Of a DNA stretch of 64,000 nt, positions 18,178 through 28,177 are shown one piece after another. Under the pieces are notes generated by a model. The model was not told the origin of the DNA. It made no database searches and was given only the letters and a program-made list of their open reading frames with translations. A program made the translations under genes and the position numbers. How positions within the stretch are numbered: position 1 is the first letter of the stretch; each line of letters opens with the position of its first letter. This stretch comes from Alteromonadaceae bacterium Bs31 (GTDB taxonomy: Bacteria > Pseudomonadota > Gammaproteobacteria > Pseudomonadales > Cellvibrionaceae): NCBI GenBank assembly GCA_900177435.1, contig FXAI01000007.1:229892-293891 (forward strand), read 5' to 3'.

Positions 18178-20934
18178 ATGACATTCAACCGAAAGAAATT
18201 GTCTATTTTAGTGGCTGCTGCAAGCGGACTCGCTCTGCTTTCTCCAGTGTCCTTTTCACAAGATCAAGTACTTGAAGAAGAAGTTTACGTCACAGGCTTC
18301 CGGAGCTCCTTGCAGAAGTCATTAAATGTGAAGCGTGACTCTGTAAACGCGAAAGAAAGTATCGTTGCTGAGGACATGGGTAAAATGCCCGACCTCAACC
18401 TGGCAGAAGCTATGCAGCGTGTACCCGGTGTAGCCATTCTTCGCCAAGGCGGTGAAGGGCGCCAGATTTCTCTGCGTGGCTTGGGGGCAGACTTTACTCA
18501 CGTAACCTTGAATGGCATGGAAGTGCCCAGCTCCACCGCTGGTTTGGACAGTGGCGGCGGCACTAACCGGGGTCGCGGCTTTGACTTTAACGTGTTTTCA
18601 GCTGAACTCTTTAACCGCATTGACATTAACAAAGCTGCAGAGGCTTCAGAAGAAGAAGGTGGTATCGCCGGCTCGGTTAACTTGTATACCATGCGCCCGC
18701 TGGACTCCACTAGCACGAATATGGTGGTATCTGCCCAGGCTGCCTACAACGATTTAAGTGAAAAAACTGAACCACGTATAACCGCTATCTATCGCGGCAA
18801 CAACGCCGATGAAACCATAGGATGGATGCTGTCCGGTGCGTTCACACAGCGTACTTCCTATCAGGATGGTTTTGGTACTGTGCGTTATTCCAGCCCGTAT
18901 GCTGACGGCAATCGTGCGTTCTTGGGAACCGATCCCTATGAAGATGCTAATGGCGACCTGACAGGGGATCCGATAAACAACTATTGGTACCCTCGCCTTC
19001 CAAGACAAGATAGCTTCCATCACGAACAAGATCGAACCGGTATTTCTGCTGGCTTACAGTTCAAACCAACAGATAGTCTGGATTTCGGCATAAACTACGT
19101 TGCTTCCAAGTTTGAAAACACCATCGACAGCTATAACTCCTTTGCACAGTTCCGCCGCAACTCCGGCTGGGGCTGGCCTGTTATCGATGTGGATAAAGAC
19201 TCACTGGTACTCAAACAGGACGGAGATGTTACCAAAGTTGTGGCAGGCACATTTGACCACGTAGGCTTACGCACAGAGAGCCGTCGCAATACCAACACCA
19301 CGGACTTCAGCCAGATAACCGCCGATTTCGAGTGGTCGATTCAGGACAACATCGTTCTCTCCGGTATGATCGGTACTGCAAGCTCTGATTTCTTCCAGGA
19401 TTACTTCCGGGTAAACATTGAGAACACCCCCGCTGGCGACACCACAGCAGGCACTACCTTTTCTTACGACTTCAGCAAAGACGCCAACGTTGCCGCCATT
19501 GACTACCATGGCTTTGACACAACCAACCCCGCCAATTTCTGGATTATGAATAATGAGACTATTCGTAAGTTTGGTGTTGATCGTCAAAACGATACAGCTC
19601 GCGTTGACCTTGAGTGGGATCTGAGCGAGATGCACCAGGTCAAGGCCGGGATCATCATGAATAACCGCACAGTCGACGCAACTGAGCAGCGACAGGACGT
19701 AGAAACAATTCCTGACGATAGTACGCTGGCCAGCATTGGTAAAGTATTTACCTATGACGACGCTGGAGACCACGGCAGCAATACCGAACTCGATTTCTGG
19801 GTACTGGATTTTGGCAAAGCCATACCAATGTTTGGAACAGAAAACAGCAATTACTCAGTACGAACAGGCACTGGTTTGAACACTTGGACGGTTGAAGAAG
19901 ATACCCTGGGTATATATGCAGAGTATAATTTCGAAACCGAGATTGCTGGCAATCCTTTCCGCTTGAACGCCGGTATCAGAAATGTAACTACTGATGTTAC
20001 CGCAACAGGTTATATTGGGGATGATAAAAACCCGGAAGATAATAGTTTCAGCAATACCCTTCCTGCGTTAAATATCAGCTATAACGCAACCGAAGATATG
20101 ATCCTGAGATTGGGCTTGGCCAAGACACTTACACGTCCAGGCTTATCCAGCCTGGTACCAAGTAAGACGTATAGTGATGTAAACCGCACGGTCAGTGGTG
20201 GTAATTCGCAGTTAGAGCCTCTGCTTTCTGACGATATCAACCTGACTTGGGAGTGGTATTTCGCAGACGAAGCCTTAGTCGCCTTTAACTACTTTATTAA
20301 AGACATTGAGACCTTTATTTCGAGCCCAGAGTTGCCACCATCAACTTTACGTGAAGAAGATAAGACGATTGTCGCTGGACTGTATCCTGAACAGCCGGAA
20401 ATACTTGATGATGACAACTGGATTTACAGAACCTCCTCCAACACTGAAGGTTCCAAAATCGATGGCTGGGAAATCGCTTACCAACAAACCTTTACTGAAC
20501 TTCCAGGTTTCTGGTCTAACTTCGGTGTTCTCGCCAACTACTCCTCGGTAGATGGCACGACAGTTATTACACGCAACGATGCCGAAGAGAATGCCCCAAT
20601 AACAGGAATGTCCAAAAACTCCTACAACGCCACCTTATTCTATGAAGTGGATACATGGGGCGCGAGGATTTCCTGGAATAATCGCGATGACTACGTAACC
20701 CGAAATATCGGTAGTAATGGCAACTATTCTGAAAACACCACCGGTCCAACCCAGGTAGATTTTACCTCGCACTACAACATCAACGATATGTGGACTCTCA
20801 CCTTTGAGATGATCAACTTAACGGATGAGTACGAGCGGCTCTACACCACTGGCACAACCGGTAATAGCAACCTGACTCGTGAATACAACCACACGGGCCG
20901 TCAGTTCTTCCTGGGTGTTCGCGCCAAGTTCTAA
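18178..20934 (+). CDS. TonB-dependent outer-membrane receptor (carbohydrate-uptake type)
   Basis: The 918-residue product has a signal peptide (about 1-27, LALLSPVSFSQ) and a plug domain with DLNLAEAMQRVPGVAI and QISLRGLGADFTHVTLNGME. A long 22-strand-type barrel follows, ending in the aromatic terminal signature FFLGVRAKF. The plug pattern is that of the Xanthomonas/Caulobacter-type receptors expanded in polysaccharide degraders. The ligand cannot be read from the sequence; carbohydrate is the likely class. It stands alone behind a 975-base spacer and is followed by its own terminator. Confidence 0.92.
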   Translation: MTFNRKKLSILVAAASGLALLSPVSFSQDQVLEEEVYVTGFRSSLQKSLNVKRDSVNAKESIVAEDMGKMPDLNLAEAMQRVPGVAILRQGGEGRQISLRGLGADFTHVTLNGMEVPSSTAGLDSGGGTNRGRGFDFNVFSAELFNRIDINKAAEASEEEGGIAGSVNLYTMRPLDSTSTNMVVSAQAAYNDLSEKTEPRITAIYRGNNADETIGWMLSGAFTQRTSYQDGFGTVRYSSPYADGNRAFLGTDPYEDANGDLTGDPINNYWYPRLPRQDSFHHEQDRTGISAGLQFKPTDSLDFGINYVASKFENTIDSYNSFAQFRRNSGWGWPVIDVDKDSLVLKQDGDVTKVVAGTFDHVGLRTESRRNTNTTDFSQITADFEWSIQDNIVLSGMIGTASSDFFQDYFRVNIENTPAGDTTAGTTFSYDFSKDANVAAIDYHGFDTTNPANFWIMNNETIRKFGVDRQNDTARVDLEWDLSEMHQVKAGIIMNNRTVDATEQRQDVETIPDDSTLASIGKVFTYDDAGDHGSNTELDFWVLDFGKAIPMFGTENSNYSVRTGTGLNTWTVEEDTLGIYAEYNFETEIAGNPFRLNAGIRNVTTDVTATGYIGDDKNPEDNSFSNTLPALNISYNATEDMILRLGLAKTLTRPGLSSLVPSKTYSDVNRTVSGGNSQLEPLLSDDINLTWEWYFADEALVAFNYFIKDIETFISSPELPPSTLREEDKTIVAGLYPEQPEILDDDNWIYRTSSNTEGSKIDGWEIAYQQTFTELPGFWSNFGVLANYSSVDGTTVITRNDAEENAPITGMSKNSYNATLFYEVDTWGARISWNNRDDYVTRNIGSNGNYSENTTGPTQVDFTSHYNINDMWTLTFEMINLTDEYERLYTTGTTGNSNLTREYNHTGRQFFLGVRAKF

Positions 20935-20958
20935 GCATTGCCTATAGCAAAAGCTCTC

Positions 20959-20994
20959 AACCCCCAGCCTGGTTAACACGCTGGGGGTTTTTCT
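20959..20994 (+). terminator. Terminator after the TonB-dependent receptor
   Basis: Stem arms AACCCCCAGC and GCTGGGGGTT with an 11-base loop are followed by TTTCTTTT, a classic intrinsic terminator 25 bases after the stop codon. Confidence 0.92.
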
Positions 20995-21076
20995 TTTATA
21001 GCCTTTTGAAAAACGGACAAATACAATGCTGGATCAGCAAATAAACTCCACTTGTGGATAGCCTCCCAAAGAACTT

Positions 21077-21328
21077 ATGACAGACCAATTTGATAGCTTG
21101 CCCGATGTACGGGACGGCCTAAACCGTAAAGAACGCGCCATACTCTACTGCTTAAATCTTACTCAGCAGGAGCTAGCTGGTCGCAACGTACCCACCATCA
21201 TGTTGTATGGCCGGGTGCTGGAATATGTGGACATATCCAAAGAAGAATTCCAACTGATACTCTCTCGTTTTACCGGGCTAACAAAGATGCCGGAAAGCCC
21301 TCAGCAAAAACGCTCACCAGCCGATTAA
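21077..21328 (+). CDS. Small hypothetical protein
   Basis: The 83-residue acidic/basic mixed protein (MTDQFDSLPDVRDGLNRKER...) has no signal peptide, membrane segment or motif I recognise. It looks helical and soluble: NRKERAILYCLNLTQQELAG and ISKEEFQLILSRFTGLTKM. It ends 10 bases before the TraB/GumN gene on the same strand, so the two probably share a transcript. The close coupling and clean coding character argue that it is real. Confidence 0.6.
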   Translation: MTDQFDSLPDVRDGLNRKERAILYCLNLTQQELAGRNVPTIMLYGRVLEYVDISKEEFQLILSRFTGLTKMPESPQQKRSPAD

Positions 21329-21338
21329 GGAAGCAAGT

Positions 21339-22208
21339 ATGAAGCATACCTGTAAATGCACGTTATTTTTCATCTTCACACTACTCAGCACCGTTGCAGT
21401 GGCAGCATCATCAGTATGGAAAGTGTCTTCCGGCGAAAAGCAAATGTATATTGGAGGGACTTTCCACCTGTTGGCACCAGAGGATCACCCTCTGCCAAAA
21501 GCCTACGATATAGCCTACAAAGACTCTCAATCGATAATTTTCGAAACTGATATTGAAGCATCGAACACCCCCGAGTTTCAGGCAAAATTTTTAGCGGCGC
21601 TCACCTACAACGACGGACGAACGCTGGAATCTGCGCTTTCTAAAGATACTTACAAAAAACTGAGCGTTTATTTTGCTTCTCGAAAGATTGATATCGCTCA
21701 GTTCGCGTCCTTTACGCCATCAGGTGCGGGGCTGATGTTGGCCTTAACAGAACTGCAACTGCTGGGCTTAAGACCAGATTTAGGCGTGGATACAATTTAT
21801 AGCCAAAAAGCCAAGGCAGATAAAAAAATGATTGGCTCACTGGAATCACTGGAAGAACAAATCAACTTTATTGCCAACTTTAGTCAAGGAAAAGACGACG
21901 AATTCATTCTCTATACCTTAAAGGACGTAGAAAAAATTCCAGCGATTGTTAGTGATATGAAAACAGCCTGGAAGACTGGCGACTTGGACACCATAGAAAA
22001 AATAGGTGCAGAGACAGCGAAGGATTTTCCTGATATGCACAAAGCCCTTATCGTAGACCGAAACAATGCATGGATGAAAAAAGTTGAACCGATGATAAAA
22101 AGCACGGTAACAGAATTTGTTCTGGTGGGAGCGGCTCACCTCTCTGGCGAGAAAGGTCTCATAAAACAACTAGAGAATAAAGGCTACAAAGTAGAGCAAC
22201 TGAAGTAG
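21339..22208 (+). CDS. TraB/GumN family protein
   Basis: The 289-residue exported protein has a signal peptide (about 1-22, TVAVAA). It has the family pattern: SSVWKVSSGEKQMYIGGTFH near the start (GTFHLL), ETDIEA near 70, and a C-terminal LVGAAHLSGEKGLIKQLENKGY. These conserved GxxH and GAAHL-G motifs define TraB/GumN (PF01963), related to the Tiki proteases with metal-binding histidine and glutamate residues. Substrate and role are unknown. The start follows AAGGAAGCAAGT, a good ribosome site. Confidence 0.85.
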   Translation: MKHTCKCTLFFIFTLLSTVAVAASSVWKVSSGEKQMYIGGTFHLLAPEDHPLPKAYDIAYKDSQSIIFETDIEASNTPEFQAKFLAALTYNDGRTLESALSKDTYKKLSVYFASRKIDIAQFASFTPSGAGLMLALTELQLLGLRPDLGVDTIYSQKAKADKKMIGSLESLEEQINFIANFSQGKDDEFILYTLKDVEKIPAIVSDMKTAWKTGDLDTIEKIGAETAKDFPDMHKALIVDRNNAWMKKVEPMIKSTVTEFVLVGAAHLSGEKGLIKQLENKGYKVEQLK

Positions 22209-23064
22209 CATGCATCAATATGGGGCCTATTATCAGGCCCCCTTCCTTTACAGCGGCCATTCCCCCAAGGCGCTTTTATAAGCGACAAGTGCGACTTTTT
22301 TCACTTTTTACAATTTTTTACACGCTGGATTACAGCCATATAAGCGTGCTCCAACACTTACTTGTCACTACAGCCCTGTAGCCCTGCCTATAACGTCTAG
22401 CACTTATCTTTAATGTTATAAAGAAACACAGTGCACAAAATTAATTTATTTTTCGCGTCCATCGTAAAGTAAGCTGACGGTGGTATCAGGCTTGATGGAA
22501 GCTTTATTCACACAAACATCGAGCGCTCCCAGTGACGCTAAGCATCCGGCGGCAGGCTGCTTGCAACACTAAAAACTCAGCTCATTTAACCAAATCATTA
22601 AAAAATAAAATTATTCAAGCGGTCAAAAAGTTGTAAATTTTTAGTAAACGAAGTGAAAACCTTAAGTTGTCTGCCACTGTTTATTTATGCACTCAAGTAG
22701 CTCTTCCCTGCTATTGGCTCCTATTTAAGCCGCTTAGCTTGAGTGAAAAAAATCCCGACAGGCAAGTTAATTGGTTAATTTTTAACTACAGAAAAAAAAG
22801 GAAAAATAATTGCTTTCATAGCCCGCACAGATAAATTCTTCGGCTGCTTATAAATAATTCCAATGAGAACTACACCCTTCTATTCCGTTTTGACTAAAGC
22901 TAGCATGCTGCGACATTCATAGTATTTATGAGCAGTCGGCTTTTTGGTTACAGGGAGCAGGTACAAACGATTTTCCATCGTGTACCGGTAATGCCAACAA
23001 GCACTGATCAATAAGCAGACAAAAAAACTCTGCACGTAGTTTACTGATTTTTGCGGGATTCCCT
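22209..23064. other. Intergenic region upstream of the cytochrome operon, no gene seen
   Basis: An 856-base AT-rich region without convincing coding frames. TTTTTTAC and TTTTCACTTTTTAC tracts lie at 22290-22320. It must contain the promoter of the downstream redox operon, but I cannot place it. No tRNA, riboswitch or terminator was recognised after the TraB/GumN gene. Confidence 0.45.
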
Positions 23065-26000
23065 ATGCGACATCTACACACTCTAGCTCTTAGGATCGTT
23101 GTACTTGCCATTTTTTTTGGTCTGCACGCTTGCGGCGGGGCAGGCTCTCCTGAGTTCGATGACTCATCCTCAGCTAGCGACACAAGCAACAATTCAAGCT
23201 CCAGCAGCTCCGGGGGAAGCACCGCTCTTCCGGGAGAAGAGCTTCCCGCTCACCCGGGCGCAGACCTTTATCAGCAGCAGTGCTCGAGCTGCCACGGCGA
23301 TGCCGGGGCCGGAGGTATTGCCGGCGGCAACCTGCTGGATCAATGTGAGGTATGTGGCGATTTCGCAGCACTTGCTGAGCGCATTGAGTTCACCATGCCC
23401 TCTGGAAACCCCGACCTGTGTGATGCGGAGTGTGCAAATACCCTCGCTGATTTTATCCAGGCTGGCTTCCCGGACACCGCCGTTGCAAGTAGCAGTTCTT
23501 CCAGCTCATCGGGCGGGATGGATGCAAGTTCCACATCCTCATCCAGTTCCAGCAGCTCCTCTGGAGCGGCTGTGCCCCTGGGTAATATCGAACGAGGGAA
23601 TGCCTTGTATAACGACCAGCAGGACGGCGCCCTGGGCTGCGTTTCCTGCCATGGCGTAGAAGGTGTTGGTATTGGCTCCGAGCTTAGCGTTATCAATACC
23701 GATGACGAGCTCTACGGTAGCACCGCTCAGCCCTTGGTTACTTATATCGAAGAGGCCATGCCTAACGGCAGAGCTCATGAGTGTGTAGGCACATGTGCAA
23801 ATGACATTGCAGCATATATTTTGAGCTGGGGCGATGGCGCAGGTTCCAGTAGCTCATCCTCCGGCGCAGCTCCCGGCCCCAGTTCTTCATCCAGCTCATC
23901 ATCCACTAGCTCCAGCTCTTCTGCAGGTGGCAGCGGAAGCTCCACCGGGTCCTCCTCAAGCAGCTCCAGTTCTGGCAGCCCAGCAAGCTCAAGCAGCTCT
24001 TCTTCCTCAACATCAAACAGCTCATCCAGCAGCAGTTCCTCTGGGGGCTATGAGGGCGACCCGGAAATAGGGAAAGACTTGTTCGAAAGTGCCGACCTGC
24101 AGTGTGTACTTTGTCATGACGATGATGGAAGCGGCTATGGCGTTGAGGCTCATATTATTGATGCTAACAAAGCATTTTACGGCGCAGATAACGATATGCT
24201 GCTTGCCAGCTTCATAAACGCTGAGATGCCGAAAAACAGAGGCGACGAGTGCACCGGCACCTGCGCCGAGGATATTGCAGCTTACCTAAAAACCTGGGCA
24301 GACAGTAGCTCGTCGTCCAGCTCTAGCAGCTCTTCTTCCAGTTCCAGCAGCACCAGTTCATCTTCAAGCACGGGCGGCACTAGCAACGGTAGCAGCACAA
24401 GCTCTTCATCCAGCAGTTCCAGCTCATCGTCCAGCACGAGCGGTTCCAGTTCTTCCAGTTCAAGCGGAAGTGCATCAGGCAAGGACCTCTATATCAGTAA
24501 GGGCTGTCAGGGCTGCCACGGTGTCGAAGGCGCTGGGGGTATCGGAAGCTATCCGGGGATCGATCCCACCATAACCAGCTACGATGGACAATCTCTCGCC
24601 CAGTTCGTACAGGATGAAATGCCTTACCTTAGTCCAAATTCTTGTACTGGCAGCTGTGCAGATAGCATTGCCGAGTACATTGTGAGCTGGGCGGGCAGCT
24701 CTTCCGGCTCCAGTTCTTCCAGCTCCAGCTCATCCAGTTCATCGTCAAGTGGCGGTCCGTCTGCTTGCGGCGTGAACTATGGTCCAAGGCTGTTACGGGT
24801 GCTCACCAAAAACGAGTTTGCCAACTCCATTGAGGCAATCACGGGAATCAGGCTCATTGGCGACCTGGGCCAAAGTACCTACGACGCAATACCCAGCGAC
24901 AATGTGTTTGACGGTTTTTCCAATAACACTCTGACCAACATGGAAAGTGGTTCACTTCAATCTTACGGCTTTGTAGTGAACAAAGTTGTAAACCAACTGC
25001 TTGAGAACAACTTCGCAGGAATGATCGATTGCAGCGACCTCGATGACGGCAGTTGCGGTGCCATGTTCCTCGAGCAGTACGGGCGTAGAATTTTCCGTCG
25101 GAATCTCACCGATGAAGAGCTGAACTCCTATCAAGGCTTGTTTACCAGTGAATTCACTGCCGGAGATATTAACCAGGGGCTGGCTCTGGCCCTGCGATCC
25201 ATGCTCACTTCACCCACCTTCCTCTACCGTGATGAAACCGGCTTGTCTGTGGCCGACATTCAGGCCGGCAGCGGGGGAACCGAATATGAACCCATTGGCG
25301 AGGTCCAGGTGTTCGCATCTGCATCGGCGCCGGAAACCATTAAGCAATACAATCAGGTGGGCAACAACGCGGACTTTACAGGCAGCGATCTGCTGGTGAT
25401 CAGCGTTAGCGGCGTGAAGGGCGACGGAGGAGATTGGCCAACGCTGAATATCACCTCTTCAAGCGTGCAGATCGCAAACATTCTGATCGACCACAGCTAC
25501 AGCAAAACTTACAAGTTCTACACCTCGGAACTGAACGGTGTAAATTGGTTATCGATTCAAAATGCAGGCGGAGACCATGACCCCAACAAGAGCTTGGTGT
25601 TCAGTAAAATTGAAGTCTCTGCAGCACAAGAAAAAGTGCCCACCCTGCCGGCGGAACCGCTTGATGACGATGCCTTCGTTCTCACTCAGTTCCAATTAGC
25701 TTCCTTCCTGGCATTCACATTCACCGGCACCAGCCCGGATAACATTTTGCTGGATGCGGCAGCGGCAGATGAACTGGAGACAGACCAGCAAATCTCGGCA
25801 CAAATTGATCGCCTGCTGAATACAGCACTTGCGCGAGAACACTTTGGTGACTATGCAACCCAGTGGCTTAAAGTAGGACGAATACTCGAAATCGAAAAAG
25901 ATACAGATGTGTTCCCCGAGTTTACCCCTAATGTGCGATTCGCCATGGCCCAGGAAGTGAAAGCAACCTTTAACCATGTTGTGCTCGACGAAGGCGAGCC

Positions 26001-26820
26001 CTTCACTAGCTTATTCGATGGCAACTTTATTTTTGCCAACGAAATTCTGGCCGACTTCTATGGCATTGGCGGAGTCAGCGGCAACACCATGCAGAAAGTC
26101 AGCAATATTACATCCCGTGCGGGCTTACTCACATCGGGAGCCTTCCTTGCAGTGAATGCCCATGAGCGCGACACGGCCCCCATACTGAGAGCCGTGCGCT
26201 TTAGAACACGCTTCCTTTGTCACGATGTGCCATTGCCCCCTACGGGCGTATCACTGAGCGGCGATGATTTCGATGAAGCACGACAAGCAGCAATCGAAGC
26301 CTGGGAGGAATACCTCGCAGCTAATGGCGGCAAGGCTACGTCGCGGAAAAAATACGAGTTCCAGACCTCTGCCGACTTATGTCAGACCTGTCATAAAGAA
26401 ATGATTAACCCACTCGGCGGGGGCTTCGAAGACTTCGACGCGATCGGCTTACCGCAAACGGTTGACTTCAATAACCTGAGCGTTGAATACGACGGAATCC
26501 TGTATGGCGTAGATCAGGTGGCTGGGGACAAAACCATCAGCTTTGACGGAGCGAAACAACTGGCCCACGAAATTGCAGGCCTGGATGTTACCCGCCAATG
26601 CTTTATCGACAATATATTCAGGCTGGCGATGGGAACCGGTTCAAGCTATCTCGATAGAACCATCAACATTAAACTCTCAGACCAAGAGAAAAGTCGCTAC
26701 GGCTGTGAAGTGCAAAAGCTCGATGAACATATGAAGTCCAATGAATACAGCACACGCGAATTACTTAGAGCCATTGGTTCAATGGATAGCGTTCGCTACC
26801 GAAAAGATGTGCAACGATAA
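23065..26820 (+). CDS. Polyserine-linked multi-cytochrome lipoprotein with DUF1587/1595/1592/1588/1585 core
   Basis: The 1251-residue product has a lipoprotein signal (lipobox LHAC, C23). Four class I cytochrome c domains follow with haem sites CSSCH (73-77), CVSCH (192-196), CVLCH (347-351) and CQGCH (481-485). Each has an MP axial-ligand motif followed by a CxxxC pair. They are joined by Ser-rich linkers of up to about 60 residues. From about 570 comes the Planctomycete-type PSD core: DUF1587 (RVLTKNEFANSIEAITG), DUF1595 (YGRRIFRRNLTDEEL), DUF1592 (about 870-1000), DUF1588 with a fifth site CQTCH (1106-1110) in CHKEMINPLGGGFEDFDAIG, and DUF1585. A Ca-dependent xylan-binding-like insert (about 755-855, GDGGDWPTLNI and DPNKSLVFSKIEV) splits the core. 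It should sit on the envelope as an electron carrier or oxidase; substrate unknown. Confidence 0.88.
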   Translation: MRHLHTLALRIVVLAIFFGLHACGGAGSPEFDDSSSASDTSNNSSSSSSGGSTALPGEELPAHPGADLYQQQCSSCHGDAGAGGIAGGNLLDQCEVCGDFAALAERIEFTMPSGNPDLCDAECANTLADFIQAGFPDTAVASSSSSSSSGGMDASSTSSSSSSSSSGAAVPLGNIERGNALYNDQQDGALGCVSCHGVEGVGIGSELSVINTDDELYGSTAQPLVTYIEEAMPNGRAHECVGTCANDIAAYILSWGDGAGSSSSSSGAAPGPSSSSSSSSTSSSSSAGGSGSSTGSSSSSSSSGSPASSSSSSSSTSNSSSSSSSSGGYEGDPEIGKDLFESADLQCVLCHDDDGSGYGVEAHIIDANKAFYGADNDMLLASFINAEMPKNRGDECTGTCAEDIAAYLKTWADSSSSSSSSSSSSSSSSTSSSSSTGGTSNGSSTSSSSSSSSSSSSTSGSSSSSSSGSASGKDLYISKGCQGCHGVEGAGGIGSYPGIDPTITSYDGQSLAQFVQDEMPYLSPNSCTGSCADSIAEYIVSWAGSSSGSSSSSSSSSSSSSSGGPSACGVNYGPRLLRVLTKNEFANSIEAITGIRLIGDLGQSTYDAIPSDNVFDGFSNNTLTNMESGSLQSYGFVVNKVVNQLLENNFAGMIDCSDLDDGSCGAMFLEQYGRRIFRRNLTDEELNSYQGLFTSEFTAGDINQGLALALRSMLTSPTFLYRDETGLSVADIQAGSGGTEYEPIGEVQVFASASAPETIKQYNQVGNNADFTGSDLLVISVSGVKGDGGDWPTLNITSSSVQIANILIDHSYSKTYKFYTSELNGVNWLSIQNAGGDHDPNKSLVFSKIEVSAAQEKVPTLPAEPLDDDAFVLTQFQLASFLAFTFTGTSPDNILLDAAAADELETDQQISAQIDRLLNTALAREHFGDYATQWLKVGRILEIEKDTDVFPEFTPNVRFAMAQEVKATFNHVVLDEGEPFTSLFDGNFIFANEILADFYGIGGVSGNTMQKVSNITSRAGLLTSGAFLAVNAHERDTAPILRAVRFRTRFLCHDVPLPPTGVSLSGDDFDEARQAAIEAWEEYLAANGGKATSRKKYEFQTSADLCQTCHKEMINPLGGGFEDFDAIGLPQTVDFNNLSVEYDGILYGVDQVAGDKTISFDGAKQLAHEIAGLDVTRQCFIDNIFRLAMGTGSSYLDRTINIKLSDQEKSRYGCEVQKLDEHMKSNEYSTRELLRAIGSMDSVRYRKDVQR

Positions 26821-26833
26821 GCGAGACTAAACC

Positions 26834-28099
26834 ATGAAAAATTCAAAAGAAATCGCAAATAGTAAAAGACGTGAATTTTTGAAATTCATTGGCAAGGCCG
26901 GTCTCTCGCTGCCCGTGTTACAGGCCTCTAGCCTTAGCGCAGGTTTGCTGCTGGGACGTCAGGCCATGGCTGCAGATGTAGCAATGCGACGGGTGATATT
27001 TTTGTTTGTTCCCGGCGGCACGCCACTCGCCGCTGCGCACTCCTGGACGCCAAGCGATGCTCTGCAACTTAATACCTGTACGGCACCCCTTGAGACGGTA
27101 AAACAACAATGCGTGTTCCTTAAAGAAGTAGAAATTATTGGTGGTGGTGGCCACGGTAATTCCCAACGCGTGCTCGGTGCATTTGCCGATGGCGTTGACG
27201 GCACCGTTGATCTGGCCTTGGGCGAGGCTGTTGGTGCGACGTCTCCTTTTTCCTCTCTTCGCCTTGGTGTCCGCTCTCGGGAAGAAAGCGCTGTTTCTGC
27301 ACGGGGGTTTTCACGGGTCACCGATTTAATGGATAACCCGTTTACCGCATTTGAAAAACTGTTTGGTGGGGGAATTGACTCCAGTCCAATCGGAGCCAAG
27401 CGAGACACCAAGGTACAAGAAATTAACCTGGAGGCCCTCAAAGCGATTAAATCCAAATTGGGCGCTTACGAATTAGCTCGGCTGGAGCAACACGAAGCGG
27501 CCATAAACAAGTTAAAAGCGGACATTGAAAACGCAGCAGCAAATTCAGTTCCGGCAGGCTGCACCGACCCAGCATTTAATCCGCTAGGTCTATCTACAGA
27601 ACAAGTAGACAGCCAGTTTACAGACCTCTTTAACCTGCAAACAGAAAATGCCATTTTAGCTTTAAAATGCAATCTCACCCGAGTGGTCACCATGCAATTA
27701 GGTAACAACGGCTCGGAGTTTGGTGTCACAGGCCTGGATGGTTCCTTTCACGGCGCGATACACAGTGGCGTATTGGAAAAATACGAAGCATTTCGAATTT
27801 ACTTTAGTGAACTTGCCGCGCATTTAATTACACGCCTTGCCGAGACCGACGATCCCGCCGGAGGAAAAATGATTGACTCGACCTTAGTGGTGCATATTTC
27901 TGACATGGCAGACGGCAATGCCCATACCGGTAGCGATGCACCCTACTTTCTCGCCGGAGGGGGAACCGCAGTGGATAGAGGCAAAGTGGTGAGCGGACAA
28001 AATCATCACCGCATTCTGGACACCGCGGCAGAATATATGGGAGCAGGTAGCATGCCGAGCTATGACCCTCTAGGCTCACTCCCCAACATTCTGATTTAA
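26834..28099 (+). CDS. Tat-exported DUF1552 protein
   Basis: The 421-residue product has a twin-arginine signal (KRREFLKF, R12-R13, then a hydrophobic stretch ending AMA). Its mature part begins RRVIFLFVPGGTP and has GGGGHGNSQRVLGAF and, later, VVHISDMADGNAHTGSDAPYF, with several histidines and aspartates that could bind metal. DUF1552 proteins are nearly always encoded next to DUF1592/1588 cytochromes, as here (13 bases downstream). The fold resembles alkaline-phosphatase/sulfatase-like DUF1501 proteins by impression only. Tat export suggests a cofactor loaded in the cytoplasm. Confidence 0.85.
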   Translation: MKNSKEIANSKRREFLKFIGKAGLSLPVLQASSLSAGLLLGRQAMAADVAMRRVIFLFVPGGTPLAAAHSWTPSDALQLNTCTAPLETVKQQCVFLKEVEIIGGGGHGNSQRVLGAFADGVDGTVDLALGEAVGATSPFSSLRLGVRSREESAVSARGFSRVTDLMDNPFTAFEKLFGGGIDSSPIGAKRDTKVQEINLEALKAIKSKLGAYELARLEQHEAAINKLKADIENAAANSVPAGCTDPAFNPLGLSTEQVDSQFTDLFNLQTENAILALKCNLTRVVTMQLGNNGSEFGVTGLDGSFHGAIHSGVLEKYEAFRIYFSELAAHLITRLAETDDPAGGKMIDSTLVVHISDMADGNAHTGSDAPYFLAGGGTAVDRGKVVSGQNHHRILDTAAEYMGAGSMPSYDPLGSLPNILI

Positions 28100-28177
28100 A
28101 AGTAATCGCAGCCCTAATTTATCGGCTGTTGTTAAAAATACAGATAATATTTATTTGAAAAGAAGTAGAGAAGTATT

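Noticed and set aside
23160..24760. Polyserine region as a DNA microsatellite or CRISPR-like array
   Set aside because: Codons are mixed and no fixed repeat unit with regular spacers exists; it is a protein-level repeat.
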